A stretch of DNA of 64,000 nucleotides from Roseiarcus sp963836695 (lineage in GTDB: Bacteria > Pseudomonadota > Alphaproteobacteria > Rhizobiales > Beijerinckiaceae): the NCBI GenBank assembly GCA_963836695.1, contig CAWIKX010000016.1:1-64000 (forward strand), written 5' to 3'. A model generated the notes under the pieces. It saw nothing but the letters and a program-made list of their open reading frames with translations, ran no database searches and had not been told where the DNA came from. A program made the position numbers and the translations under genes. This document shows, piece after piece, positions 47,854 to 57,234 of this stretch. Within the stretch, counting starts at the first letter, position 1; each line of letters begins with the position of its first letter.

Positions 47854-50800
47854 ATGTCCGACGCGTCCGTTTCAGGCCTCGACTATTCGCGCACTCTGTA
47901 CTTGCCGAAGACCGATTTTCCCATGCGGGGCGGTCTGCCGCAGAAGGAGCCGGAGATTCTTGCTCGCTGGGCGCGCGAGAATCTGTACCGAGCGCTGCGC
48001 GAAGCTGGCCAAGGCCGCCCCAAATTCGTGCTCCACGACGGGCCGCCTTACGCCAACGGCAATGTCCATATCGGCACGGCGCTGAACAAGACGCTCAAGG
48101 ACATCGTGGTCCGCTCGCATCAGATGACGGGGCGAGAGTCCAACTATGTCCCCGGTTGGGATTGTCATGGGCTTCCGATCGAATGGAAGGTCGAGGAAGA
48201 ATTCTACCGGAGCAAGGGCAAGTCAAAGCCCGACTTCTCAGATTCCCAGGCCATCATCGCCTTCCGCAGGGAATGTCGCACCTACGCCGAACATTGGCTC
48301 TCCGTGCAGCGCGAGGAATTCAAGCGACTGGGCGTCGTCGGCGATTGGGATCATCCTTACACGACGATGAGCTATCCGGCCGAAGCCCAGATCGCCCGCG
48401 AGATCTTCAAGTTCGTCGCCAGCGGACTGCTTTATCGCGGCTCCAAGCCCGTGATGTGGAGTGTTGTCGAAAAGACGGCGCTCGCCGAGGCCGAGGTCGA
48501 GTACGAGGACCATGTCAGCGACACGATTTTCGCGGCGTTCCCACTTTGGAAGGCGGTAAGCGGAACCCTGGGTGGTGCTGCGACCGGACCCGAATTTCAG
48601 AAGGCGGACCGTCTGGCCCAGGCGTCCATTGTGATCTGGACGACGACTCCTTGGACGATTCCGGGCAATAGAGCTATCGCGTTTTCAAGTCGGATCGACT
48701 ACGGCCTCTATCGTGTAACCAAAGCGCCGGATGGCAACTGGGCCAGGGTCGGCCAAACCTACGTGCTCGCAAAGAGCCTCGCTGAGGAGGTTTTCCGAAG
48801 CGCGAAAGTCGAAGATTTTGAACTTGTTGAGGACATTTCCAGCGAGCAGCTCGGCTTATCCGTTTGCGCCCATCCCCTTCATGCGCATGGCTATGGCTTC
48901 GTCGTTCCCTTGCTCGACGGCGACCATGTGACGGAGGACGCGGGCACGGGCTTCGTTCACACCGCGCCCGGCCATGGGCGCGAGGATTTCGAGCTCTGGA
49001 CGGCGAGCACGCGGCTCCTTCAGGAGCACGGGATCGAGACCCGCATTCCCTATACGGTCGACGAGAACGGCGCCTTCACCGACGAGGCGCCCGGCTTCGA
49101 AGGCAAACACGTCATCGATGACAAGGGGAAACCCGGCGACGCCAACAAAGCCGTCATCGATGCCCTGATCGAGGCCGGGACACTCGTCGCGCGCGGAAGG
49201 CTCAAGCATCAATATCCGCACAGTTGGCGATCGAAGACGCCGGTGATCTTCCGCAATACGGCCGCAATGGTTTCTGGCCATGGATCGGCCCTTCGCCGAT
49301 GCTGAGGGCGGGAAGACTCTCCGCGCCATCGCGGTCGACGCGATCGAGCACACGCGCTGGGCGCCGCCCTCCGGCGAGAACCGGATCAAGGGCATGGTCA
49401 TGAACAAGCCCGATTGGGTGCTGTCCCGCCAGCGCGCTTGGGGCGTCCCCTTATCGATTTTCGTCCGCAAGGACGGTCACGAAATCCTGTTCGACCACGA
49501 AGTGAACTCGAGAATCGCCGATGCCTACGAGAAGGAAGGCGCCGACGCGTGGTTCGCTCAAGGAGCGAAGGAGCGGTTCCTTGGCGCGAATCATGACGCG
49601 GACGCTTATGACAAGATCGACGATCTCGTCGAAGTCTGGTTCGATTCCGGTTCGACTCACGCTTTCGTGCTTGAGGATCCCAAGCACTTTCCAGGTTTGG
49701 CCGGCATCCGGCGGACGGTCGACGGCGGCGCGGATACGGTCATGTATCTCGAGGGCTCTGATCAGCATCGCGGCTGGTTTCAGTCCTCGCTTCTGGAAAG
49801 CTGCGGCACACGGGGGCGCGCGCCATTCGACGTCGTGCTGACCCATGGCTTCACGCTCGACGAGAGCGGCCGAAAAATGTCCAAGTCCCTCGGCAACCAG
49901 ACTTTTCCGCAGGACGTCATCCGCGTTTCGGGCGCCGACATCCTGCGTCTATGGGTGGCCAGCGTCGATTACACCGACGATCAGCGCATCGGCCCCGAGA
50001 TCCTGAAAGCCGTCAGCGACAACTATCGCAAATTGCGCAACACGATTCGTTGGATGCTGGGGACTTTGGCACACCGTGAGGAGGGTGAGTCGGTCGGTCA
50101 CGCATCGATGGCCGGCCTCGAGCGGCTGATGCTGCACAAGCTCGCAGAACTCGACCTCAAGGTTCGCGAGGCTTACGACAACTTCGACTTCGCGCGCGTC
50201 GTCGCGGCGCTCACCGCCTTCATGAACAGTGACCTGTCGGCCTTCTATTTCGACATTCGCAAGGACGCGCTCTACTGCGATGCGCCCTCCAGCGTCAGGC
50301 GGCGTGGGGCGTTGGAGGCAATCGAGCATATCTTCCGCGCGGTTACGATTTGGCTCGCCCCGGTTCTGGTGTTCACGACGGAAGAAGCCTGGGCGGCGCG
50401 CGAGCCAATGCGTCGCTCGATCCATCTCGAACAGTTTCCGGCCATTCCGGCCGCGTGGCGGGATGATGAGCTGGCAAGGACTTGGGAAACGATCCGGACG
50501 TTGCGTCTCGCGGTCACCGGCGCGATCGAGATCGCCCGGGCCAACAAGGAGATTGGCTCCTCTCTTGAAGCCGCGCCGCGGGTCTATCTCAGCAACCCCG
50601 AGCATTTGAAGGCCCTTGAAGGAATTGATTTCGCTGAAGTCTGCATCACCTCAGACATTGCGATCGAATTTGGCACGCCGATCCCCGAAGCTGCGTTTCG
50701 CTTGTCCGAAGCGCCTGAGGTCGGCGTCGTCGTGGAGCGCGCGAGGGGCGTCAAATGCGCGCGCTCCTGGCGCTACTTCGATGCTACAACCGCTTGGCCC

Positions 50801-50872
50801 GATTTTCCCGATGTAACCCCTCGCGACGCGGAGGCGCTGCGCGAACTCAGGGCGCTGGGCCGCGGTCCATGA
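47854..50872 (+). CDS. ileS: Isoleucyl-tRNA synthetase (one frameshift)
   Basis: Class I aminoacyl-tRNA synthetase. ATG 47854 (MSDASVSGLDYSRTLYLPKT) is preferred; TTG 47833 is an alternative. The HIGH motif appears in DGPPYANGNVHIGTALNKTL, and the editing domain has WTTTPWTIPGNRAI and DAGTGFVHTAPGHGREDFEL. The frame breaks near 49263: FRNTA must continue QWFLAMDRPFADAEGG, which removes one G. Then come SRQRAWGVPLSIF, YLEGSDQHRGWFQSSLL and the KMSKS signature in ESGRKMSKSLGNQTFP. The C-terminal anticodon domain reaches TGA 50870-50872. Corrected length is about 1006 residues. The stop overlaps the lspA ATG. Confidence 0.95.
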
Positions 50873-51381
50873 AGCTGCCCCTGCTTGGAGGCCTGATCGC
50901 GCTTGCTGTCATCCTCGTTGACCAGATCGTAAAAGCCGGCGTCCTGTCGTATTACAACGGCTCCGATGTTGATTCGACGCCGCTGGGCCCGTTCCTTGAT
51001 TTGACCCTCCGGTGGAACCGAGGCATCTCGTTCAGTCTGTTCGCCGGCGATTCGGCTGTGGGACAAGCCACTCTGCTCGCGCTGACGCTTGCCGCAACCG
51101 GCTTGCTAGCTTGGTGGCTGTTCCGGTCGCAGTCCGCCCTGCCGGCGGTGGGCCTTGGATTGATTATCGGCGGCGCCCTGGGCAACGCCATCGATCGACT
51201 CGCGCATGGAGCGGTCATTGACTATCTCGATTTGCATGCGTTTGGCCGTCATTTTTTCGTCTTCAATGTCGCGGACGCCGCGATCAACGTCGGGGTTGCT
51301 TTGTTGATTCTCGATCTCCTGTTCGCCCCGCGAATGGCCAAAAGCCCAGGTCAAGGGAGTCCGCCTCATGGCGCGATCTGA
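50869..51381 (+). CDS. lspA: Lipoprotein signal peptidase
   Basis: 170 residues, inner-membrane aspartyl protease that removes prolipoprotein signal peptides. ATG 50869 overlaps the ileS stop (ATGA). Four hydrophobic segments. Catalytic region: LIIGGALGNAIDRLAHGAVI with the first Asp and FVFNVADAAINVGVALLI with the second. DFLDLTLRWNRGISFSLF-type loop (FLDLTLRWNRGISFSLFAG) matches family block II. The ileS-lspA order is widely conserved. Confidence 0.94.
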   Translation: MKLPLLGGLIALAVILVDQIVKAGVLSYYNGSDVDSTPLGPFLDLTLRWNRGISFSLFAGDSAVGQATLLALTLAATGLLAWWLFRSQSALPAVGLGLIIGGALGNAIDRLAHGAVIDYLDLHAFGRHFFVFNVADAAINVGVALLILDLLFAPRMAKSPGQGSPPHGAI

Positions 51382-51508
51382 GATCGCCAAGATCGCCACC
51401 TGGGGTCGGCGCGGCCAGCTAGGAATGTTGCAAAGGTCATGGAATAGCCGAAATTTGTAGCGAGACACCACGTTGAGCAGCTGTCACAAACATTCCGGAG
51501 GATAAGTG

Positions 51509-52123
51509 GTGAGGCTGAGGGACATTGGTTTCCGATCAGCGGCGGTAGCGTTCGCCTTGACCTCCGCCAGCCTTGTCAATTCCTCCGCCTGGGCCGGCGA
51601 CGACGGCGCCGCGCCTCTATGGCAAGGGATTGGATCAATCTTCGGTCCGGTTGTCGGATTTACCGGCCTTGGTGGTGGGGACAAGCCCCCTCCGATCGAC
51701 TATCGCGAACACGGCAAGCTCGTCCTTCCGCCGAATACGGAGTTGCCGCCGCCTGGGTCGTCCGCGACTGCGGATCCCGCCTGGCCCGTGAATCAGGAGA
51801 TCCTGCGCCGGAAGGCTCTGAAGGAAGAGGGGAAGAAAACAATCGCCGGGGTGGGCGATGCGCGTCTGCGCTATACCCACCCATTCCCTGCGAACGAGCC
51901 CGTGACCGTTCGAGCCGTGGATCCAGACGGACAAACTGTAAAATGCGAGGGCAGTTGCGGGTCCAGCTCATCAGTGCTAAGCAATCTCAACCCCCTAAAA
52001 TGGGTTGGAATGGGAAAGTCGGATGCGGCTCTCGGTCCTGAGCCGGACCGCGAATGGCTGACCGATCCCCCCAAGGGTTTCCGCGCCCCGGTCGAACCAG
52101 TAAAAGGCTCGGCTAAAAACTGA
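51509..52123 (+). CDS. Exported protein of unknown function
   Basis: About 204 residues; start GTG 51509 (or 51506) behind GGAGGATAAG. A signal peptide runs to about residue 28 (AFALTSASLVNSSAWAG). The mature part is proline-rich and basic, with PPPIDYREHGKLVLPPNTEL, WPVNQEILRRKALKEEGKKT and GVGDARLRYTHPF segments, two cysteines close together (KCEGSCGSS) and EPDREWLTDPPKGFRAP at the end. A gene of this kind often follows lspA in Hyphomicrobiales, ahead of M16 peptidases, which are absent here. No function is assigned. Confidence 0.65.
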   Translation: MRLRDIGFRSAAVAFALTSASLVNSSAWAGDDGAAPLWQGIGSIFGPVVGFTGLGGGDKPPPIDYREHGKLVLPPNTELPPPGSSATADPAWPVNQEILRRKALKEEGKKTIAGVGDARLRYTHPFPANEPVTVRAVDPDGQTVKCEGSCGSSSSVLSNLNPLKWVGMGKSDAALGPEPDREWLTDPPKGFRAPVEPVKGSAKN

Positions 52124-52600
52124 GCGATCCGCTGGTACATGGTTTGCGGTTGCGTTTCGTGATTCGAACCCGGAATTCCAGTCTAGGCCGAATCACGGCT
52201 TGGCTAACCAAGCGAAAAACGGTATTGTGTTGGGGAAGGATTCGCTGGCAGCGCTAATTTCGCCGCCTCAGCCTTTCACCCCGAACCGACGCAAACTATT
52301 TGATTGCGGGAAGGGTTGCTGAAGTAGCGGAACAGGTCAGCCGAGGCAGCTGCGAAAAAGGACCTTCCAGTCGCAGGACAGTGGTCCGAGCGCGGCTAGG
52401 GGCGCCGCTGATAAAGGAAAGCTCGCACGGGATTGAGCTCAATGCGATTGGTCATGTCCGTGCGCCGGATGTGATGAGATCAACTCAATCGAGTGACGCG
52501 AAGGCGTGGACAATCCCCGCGTGCATCGAATTCGAGAAAACCTCGGCCGAAAAACGATCGGAAAAGCTTGGGCTAACCGGATGGATATTGGGAAATTAAA
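52124..52600. other. 477-bp intergenic region before the DUF4167 gene
   Basis: I see no convincing gene. An open frame at 52300-52599 has no signature and poor composition. GGCTTGGCTAACCAAGCG near 52197-52214 contains a small dyad (CTTGG/CCAAG), and TTGTGTTGGGG near 52226 is a weak -35-like element. The DUF4167 start codon at 52601 has no strong ribosome-binding site. Confidence 0.4.
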
Positions 52601-53554
52601 ATGAGACCAGGTCAGAACAAAAGGATGCGCGGCCGGCCAACGAACAATCGGCGAGGCCCCAATCCTTTGACGCGATCCTATGAATCGAACGGACCAGACG
52701 TCAAAATACGGGGCAATGCGCATCACGTCGCGGAAAAATACCTTCAGCTCGCGAGAGATGCGCACACAGGCGGAGATCCGGTCGCCGCCGAGAATTATCT
52801 GCAACACGCAGAACATTATTTCCGACTGATTGCCGCTGCCCACGCCGCACAAGCGCTCGCGCAGAGCGGTCAGCAGCGGCCGCCAGGAGAGGACGAGGAC
52901 GGTATGGACGATGACGGCGACTTTGACGCGCTGTCCGATCGTTTCGCCTCGCCCGCGGAGCGGCAGAACGCTTACCAGCAGCCTCAGCCAGGCCTTCAAC
53001 CGCAACCGGGCGGCGCGCCAAACGCTCCACAGCCGTTCGCCGAAAGACCGCCTTATGAGTCCGAGCGTCAAGGCAGCGATCGCGGCGGCTTCGCGCCCCG
53101 GCAGGATCGTCAGGGCAATCGATTTCAGGATCGAGGGCCGCGACCGGATCGCCCGTTCCAAGATCGGAATGAGGGTTACCGCGACAATCGAAATCAACGC
53201 GACAATCGTCCTCGGGATTTCCGACCCTATCGCGATTCTCAGCCGCCGCGTGACGCGGGGGCGGATGCGGCGGCGGCTCCAGGCCTTCCGTCCTTCATCA
53301 CGAGCCCGAGACCCAATAACGCGGATCCGAATGCGAGCGTCACCGTGCCCGAGACGTTGGCTTCGCCGGCCCCCATCGTGACGCCGGAGGCTGTTCCGTC
53401 ACCGGTAGAGCAGCCGGAAGGAAATGCCTTTCCAGCCCGGGGCCGCCGTCGGCGGCTGCGGTCTCCCTACGGCTTTGGCGGCGCCAATTCAGGCGAGGGA
53501 GAACAGCCGGACGTCGCTCAAGAAATCGCCGACGACACGCCCGTCAGAGAATAG
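52601..53554 (+). CDS. DUF4167 domain protein
   Basis: 317 residues. The N-terminal 75 or so residues form the conserved domain: a basic start (MRPGQNKRMRGRPTNNRRGP), RSYESNGPDVKIRGNAHHVA, EKYLQLARDAHTGGDPVAAE and NYLQHAEHYFRLI. The rest is low-complexity: an acidic patch, then Gln/Pro, then Arg/Asp/Asn-rich segments (DRQGNRFQDRGPRPDRPFQD) and a basic GRRRRLRSPYGFGG near the end. The composition suggests RNA binding. The family is essentially alphaproteobacterial; the molecular role is not established. Confidence 0.85.
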   Translation: MRPGQNKRMRGRPTNNRRGPNPLTRSYESNGPDVKIRGNAHHVAEKYLQLARDAHTGGDPVAAENYLQHAEHYFRLIAAAHAAQALAQSGQQRPPGEDEDGMDDDGDFDALSDRFASPAERQNAYQQPQPGLQPQPGGAPNAPQPFAERPPYESERQGSDRGGFAPRQDRQGNRFQDRGPRPDRPFQDRNEGYRDNRNQRDNRPRDFRPYRDSQPPRDAGADAAAAPGLPSFITSPRPNNADPNASVTVPETLASPAPIVTPEAVPSPVEQPEGNAFPARGRRRRLRSPYGFGGANSGEGEQPDVAQEIADDTPVRE

Positions 53555-53612
53555 GTGTCGGCGCGTTCGCGAGACGAGTGTGACCGCAGGTCGACTTGGC
53601 GGCGATGATTGA

Positions 53613-54308
53613 TCAGGCGGCCGAGGAGCTGTCGAGCGAGTGAGCTGGCGCCGGCGCTTCCGCGGGCGGTGGCGTTGGAATGGCAGCCAAGGTTACGCTT
53701 TCCGGCCCAGTTGAGACGTTGAGCGTCGCGTGGCACTCGCGAGCAAGAAGCGTTGTGAAATAGAGCTGAATGGACTGGCCGTCGATCGCGTCTTTGGGGG
53801 GCGCGTTGCTCAGGAAGTCAGCTGCGCTATGGGAGAGCCGGGCGTTCGGGCCCTTGGCCTCGATGTGCATCGTCATCGCATCGTCTTCGCCAGAAAGGTC
53901 TACCGCAATGACTCCACCCCGGGGCACTGCGCCGGCGGCGATAAGGCAGAGGTTGAGCAACAGCTTGACCGAGTTTCTCGACGCCATTCGTCGGCCGCCG
54001 TTCCAATCCAACTCTGTACGGCCATTGGCGAAAAGATCTCTCGCGACCTTTTCCGCGTCGCCCGTATCAATCGAGGCGCCGTAGGAGCCGGCGGCGCCGA
54101 ACGCCAGACGGCAAAATTGAAGGCGGGCAACCGCTGAGGTCGCGCTTTTCTTGATCAGCTCCATGGCTATCGTTCGCATCTCCTCGTCCTGCTCTCCGTC
54201 CAGCACCTCGAGGCCGTTGATGATCGCTCCGACCGGGCTGATCACATCGTGGCACACTCGCGAGCAGAGCAGGGCGGCGAGGTCGAGCGGCGTGAGCGAG
54301 GTCATCAT
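53613..54308 (-). CDS. chpT: Histidine phosphotransferase ChpT
   Basis: Relays phosphate from the CckA kinase to CtrA and CpdR in the alphaproteobacterial cell-cycle circuit. About 231 residues from M at 54308 (MMTSLTPLDL). The four-helix domain carries the phospho-acceptor His20 in LLCSRVCHDVISPVGAIING. The second domain is a degenerate kinase-like fold without ATP motifs (SVKLLLNLCLIAAGAVPRGG, DGQSIQLYFTTLLARECHAT). The longer frame starting at 54407 adds unlike residues. The C-terminal Pro/Ala tail is unusual but short. Confidence 0.85.
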   Translation of the reverse strand: MMTSLTPLDLAALLCSRVCHDVISPVGAIINGLEVLDGEQDEEMRTIAMELIKKSATSAVARLQFCRLAFGAAGSYGASIDTGDAEKVARDLFANGRTELDWNGGRRMASRNSVKLLLNLCLIAAGAVPRGGVIAVDLSGEDDAMTMHIEAKGPNARLSHSAADFLSNAPPKDAIDGQSIQLYFTTLLARECHATLNVSTGPESVTLAAIPTPPPAEAPAPAHSLDSSSAA

Positions 54309-54484
54309 CAAGCGTTCGATCCTGGGTTCGATTTCAGAGCCTTGAGCCGAAGTGGAAGCGCGGGTGGCGGCATTTGCCTGATTCGATCCTATGTATCCGA
54401 TTCGCACCGGGGTTGCGATGCGGCCTCACTTGCGTCAATGCGTCGTTTCGTGTCGCCGGTGACTGAGGATAGGGTAAAGACAAG
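54309..54484. other. Divergent intergenic region chpT / cysQ
   Basis: A 176-bp gap between divergent genes. No hairpin or strong promoter could be fixed, and no match to the CtrA consensus was seen here. Confidence 0.3.
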
Positions 54485-55336
54485 TTGAGCTCAGTTCTCA
54501 GGGGTCCAGATCCATTCGCGCTCGATGAGAGCAACCGCGACGAAATCGCGCTGTTTCTCGCCAAGGCCGCGTTGACGGCCGGACCGGCGGTCATGGAGGA
54601 ATACGATCGCGGCTGCGAGGTTGTCTCGAAGGCAGACGGCAGCCCAGTTACATCCGCGGATCATCGGGCCGAAGCCATCATCTGCGAGTGTCTTCGGAGC
54701 ATCGTCCCAAGGTTGCCGGTCTGCGCTGAGGAATCGGTGGCCGCCGGGGCCCAGGCTCAAGTCGGCGAACGGTTTCTGCTGGTCGACCCGCTCGACGGCA
54801 CGCGCGAATTCCTCGCAGGCAACGGCGAGTTTACGATCAATGTTGCGCTGGTGGAGCGAGGCGCTCCGACCGCTGGCGCCGTTTACGCGCCCGCGATTGG
54901 GCGATTGTGGGTCGGAGGCGAAACGGCCTTCACCTGTGAGGCGCCGCCTGGCGCAGACTTACCCGGCGAAGAATTGCGGCGCCGCATCCGGACTCGCAGC
55001 GCGCCAAAGACCCTCACCGCTTTTGCAAGCCGTTCGCATCTTGATTCCGCGTCGGATTCCTTTCTTAAGAAACTGCCGATCGGTGAGACGCGATTTGCGG
55101 GTTCGTCGCTCAAGTTTTGCCTGATCGCGGAGGGCCTTGGCGACGTCTATCCGCGATTTGCGCCAACGATGGAATGGGACACCGCAGCGGGCGACGCGGT
55201 GCTTCGCGCCGCCGGCGGCGCCGTTCTCGATCCTTCGGGACGACCGCTTGTGTACGGAAAGGCCGAGAGCGCATTACGCAACGGACCTTTCATCGCCTGG
55301 GGCGACGCGGCGGCCTCGAGGGGATTTGGATATTAA
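54485..55336 (+). CDS. cysQ: 3'(2'),5'-bisphosphate nucleotidase CysQ
   Basis: 283 residues. Li+-sensitive, Mg2+-dependent phosphatase that hydrolyses 3'-phosphoadenosine 5'-phosphate from sulfate assimilation. TTG start at 54485. Metal-site motifs: SPVTSADHRAEAIICECLRS, PVCAEESVAAG, LLVDPLDGTREFLAGNGEFT and, at the end, APTMEWDTAAGDAVLRAAGG. The N-terminal 20 residues are less conserved, so a later start is possible. Confidence 0.9.
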   Translation: MSSVLRGPDPFALDESNRDEIALFLAKAALTAGPAVMEEYDRGCEVVSKADGSPVTSADHRAEAIICECLRSIVPRLPVCAEESVAAGAQAQVGERFLLVDPLDGTREFLAGNGEFTINVALVERGAPTAGAVYAPAIGRLWVGGETAFTCEAPPGADLPGEELRRRIRTRSAPKTLTAFASRSHLDSASDSFLKKLPIGETRFAGSSLKFCLIAEGLGDVYPRFAPTMEWDTAAGDAVLRAAGGAVLDPSGRPLVYGKAESALRNGPFIAWGDAAASRGFGY

Positions 55337-55425
55337 AATCCTCGCTCGCGAATTTTCGGCTCGTGAACCGAGTTTGCAACGCGGCGCCACGCGACGCCGT
55401 TAACGTAAACACGAATCGCGGCCTT

Positions 55426-55441
55426 TTGACCATTTGTTAAC
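55426..55441 (+). promoter_or_regulatory. CtrA-like site upstream of a small gene
   Basis: TTGA-CCATTTG-TTAAC matches TTAA-N7-TTAAC except for one base, 60 bp before the start at 55502. A second TTAA lies at about 55400. TTGACA at 55454-55459 could be a -35 element downstream of it. Confidence 0.3.
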
Positions 55442-55501
55442 CTTCGCCCTTTGACACTGTGGGCGATCGCAACGATCGACCGATTCTCAGCGGGGGCTGC
55501 A

Positions 55502-55714
55502 ATGAACAATGTCATCCTTTTCCGGCCCACGAACAGTCCCAGTCGCGCGGCATCGGGTGATGGCGGCGCTCAGATCCTGTTTTTCACCGGCGTGCGGTAT
55601 CAGCGCTGGAGTGATGATCCGCGCGCGCAAGCCGAGCAACCGCAACGCGCTCGGCGAAAGCGCGAACGCGCCGAGATTGCCGAAGTCGGAAGAGGACGGA
55701 AGAGCCAACGCTGA
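55502..55714 (+). CDS. Small conserved-looking protein
   Basis: 70 residues from ATG 55502. The core NVILFRPTNSPSRAA and ILFFTGVRYQRWSDDP is hydrophobic and aromatic, followed by a highly basic tail (QRARRKRERAEIAEVGRGRK). Small proteins with a similar core occur in Hyphomicrobiales genomes, in my recollection. No domain is recognised. The basic end suggests nucleic-acid or ribosome contact. The spacing behind a CtrA-like site is noted separately. Confidence 0.5.
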   Translation: MNNVILFRPTNSPSRAASGDGGAQILFFTGVRYQRWSDDPRAQAEQPQRARRKRERAEIAEVGRGRKSQR

Positions 55715-55921
55715 GACCGCGACGCGGAAATTGAAGCGAGCTTTTTTGAGGAGAACAGGACATCAAGAGCTTGTCCGTCGGCTTCTGAACCGCGCCCTCA
55801 AATTTCGCATGCCGTAGAATGCTGGCCACGCGCCGCTTGCCGTTGTTGGGCGAATGCAGTATGAGCCGCGGCGGGACACCTCTCCCCAACGAGAGGCGCC
55901 CATCTGAAAGGATGGCTCATC
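55715..55921. other. Intergenic region before serC
   Basis: A 207-bp gap with GAAAGGATGG near the serC start as ribosome-binding site. CGGGACACCTCTCCCCAACGAGAGG around 55873-55900 contains a CCTCTC/GAGAGG dyad that could be leader structure. Nothing else is recognised. Confidence 0.35.
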
Positions 55922-57094
55922 ATGGCGACCGCTGCGCCGGGCGTTAAGCCCGCGAACCCTTGCTTTTCTTCCGGCCCCTGCGCAAAGCGCCCCGGTTGGA
56001 CCCCGACAATTCTGAATGAAGCGCCGCTTGGCCGCTCGCATCGCGCCAAGATCGGCAAAGCCCGGCTCAAGCTGGCGATCGATCTCACCCGTGAAGTGCT
56101 GGGCGTTCCTGCCGACTATCGGATGGGCATCACTCCTGGCTCCGACACCGGCGCCGTCGAAATGGCGCTCTGGACGCTTCTTGGCGTGCGAGGCGTCGAT
56201 ATTCTCGCCTGGGAAAGCTTTGGCGACGGCTGGGTGACCGACGTCGTCAAGCAGCTCAAGCTCAAAGACCTCCGCACGCTTAAGGCGCCTTACGGCGAAC
56301 TGGCGAATCTTGCCGACGTGAACTTCGACAACGACGTCGTCTTCACCTGGAACGGCACCACCTCCGGCGTCCGCGTGCCGAACGGCGACTGGATCGCAGA
56401 GAATCGCAAGGGACTGACGATCTGCGACGCGACATCGGCCGCCTTCGCGCAGGAGCTGGACTGGCCGAAGCTCGATGTCGTCACCTTCTCCTGGCAGAAG
56501 GTCTTGGGTGGTGAGGCCGCGCATGGCGTCATCATCCTGAGCCCCCGCGCGGTCGAACGCCTTGAGACCTATACGCCGCCATGGCCTCTGCCGAAGCTCT
56601 TCCGTCTGACCAAGGGCGGCAAGCTCACCGAAGGCTTTTTCGACGGCGAGACCATCAACACGCCGTCCATGCTGTGCGTCGAGGATTATCTCGACGCACT
56701 CAACTGGGCGAAGTCACTTGGCGGCCTGAAGGCCCTGTTCGCTCGCGCCGACGCCAACGCCGAGGCGATCGCGGACTGGGTCGAGCGGACGCCGTGGATC
56801 GACTTCCTTGCCCGCGCGCCCGCGACGCGGTCGAACACCAGCGTCTGTCTCAAGGTTGTCGATCCGACGGTCGCCGCGCTGTCGGCCGACGCCCAGGCCG
56901 CGTTCGCGAAAGCGATAGCCAGCTTCCTCGAGAAGGAAAAGGTCGCGTTCGACATCGGCGCCTATCGCGACGCGCCGGCTGGCTTGCGCATCTGGTGCGG
57001 CGCGACCGTCGAGAGGTCCGACGTAGAGGTGCTGATCAGCTGGCTCGACTACGCCTTCGCAATCGAGAAGAGCAAGCTCGCCAAAGCCGCCTGA
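55922..57094 (+). CDS. serC: Phosphoserine aminotransferase SerC, alphaproteobacterial type
   Basis: 390-residue PLP enzyme for serine synthesis from 3-phosphohydroxypyruvate. NPCFSSGPCAKRPGWTPTIL, LGRSHRAKIGKARLKLAIDL and MGITPGSDTGAVEMALWTLL are typical of the longer TIGR01365 group. The cofactor region has ICDATSAAFAQELDWPKLDV and VVTFSWQKVLGGEAAHGVII (PLP lysine). It is 140 bp upstream of serA. In serine-cycle methylotrophs this pathway is additionally important, but the window gives no direct evidence for methylotrophy. Confidence 0.92.
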   Translation: MATAAPGVKPANPCFSSGPCAKRPGWTPTILNEAPLGRSHRAKIGKARLKLAIDLTREVLGVPADYRMGITPGSDTGAVEMALWTLLGVRGVDILAWESFGDGWVTDVVKQLKLKDLRTLKAPYGELANLADVNFDNDVVFTWNGTTSGVRVPNGDWIAENRKGLTICDATSAAFAQELDWPKLDVVTFSWQKVLGGEAAHGVIILSPRAVERLETYTPPWPLPKLFRLTKGGKLTEGFFDGETINTPSMLCVEDYLDALNWAKSLGGLKALFARADANAEAIADWVERTPWIDFLARAPATRSNTSVCLKVVDPTVAALSADAQAAFAKAIASFLEKEKVAFDIGAYRDAPAGLRIWCGATVERSDVEVLISWLDYAFAIEKSKLAKAA

Positions 57095-57107
57095 CTCCGA
57101 CTTTGAC

Positions 57108-57127
57108 ACCCCCGCGAAGGCGGGGGT
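57108..57127. repeat. Short hairpin repeat between serC and serA
   Basis: ACCCCCGC GAAG GCGGGGGT is a perfect 8-bp stem with a GAAG tetraloop, followed by CCAGAG. It resembles the dispersed CCCCGCGAAGGCGGGGGTCCAG repeat common in alphaproteobacterial intergenic DNA. It may weaken readthrough from serC to serA. Confidence 0.6.
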
Positions 57128-57234
57128 CCAGAGCCGCATTGTAATGTCATGCCAGCATTCATGGGCGTGACACGAGACAAGCGCCTTTCCTCTCATTTCC
57201 CGGCCCTTACAGGCCGCCATTCCGGACAACCCTC

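Noticed and set aside
52150..52200. Possible tRNA T-arm on the minus strand (GGGTTCGAATCAC)
   Set aside because: The flanking bases do not form a 5-bp T stem, and no acceptor or anticodon arm was found.
52300..52599. 99-residue open frame before the DUF4167 gene
   Set aside because: It has no domain, no ribosome-binding site and irregular codon usage; it is probably a promoter region.
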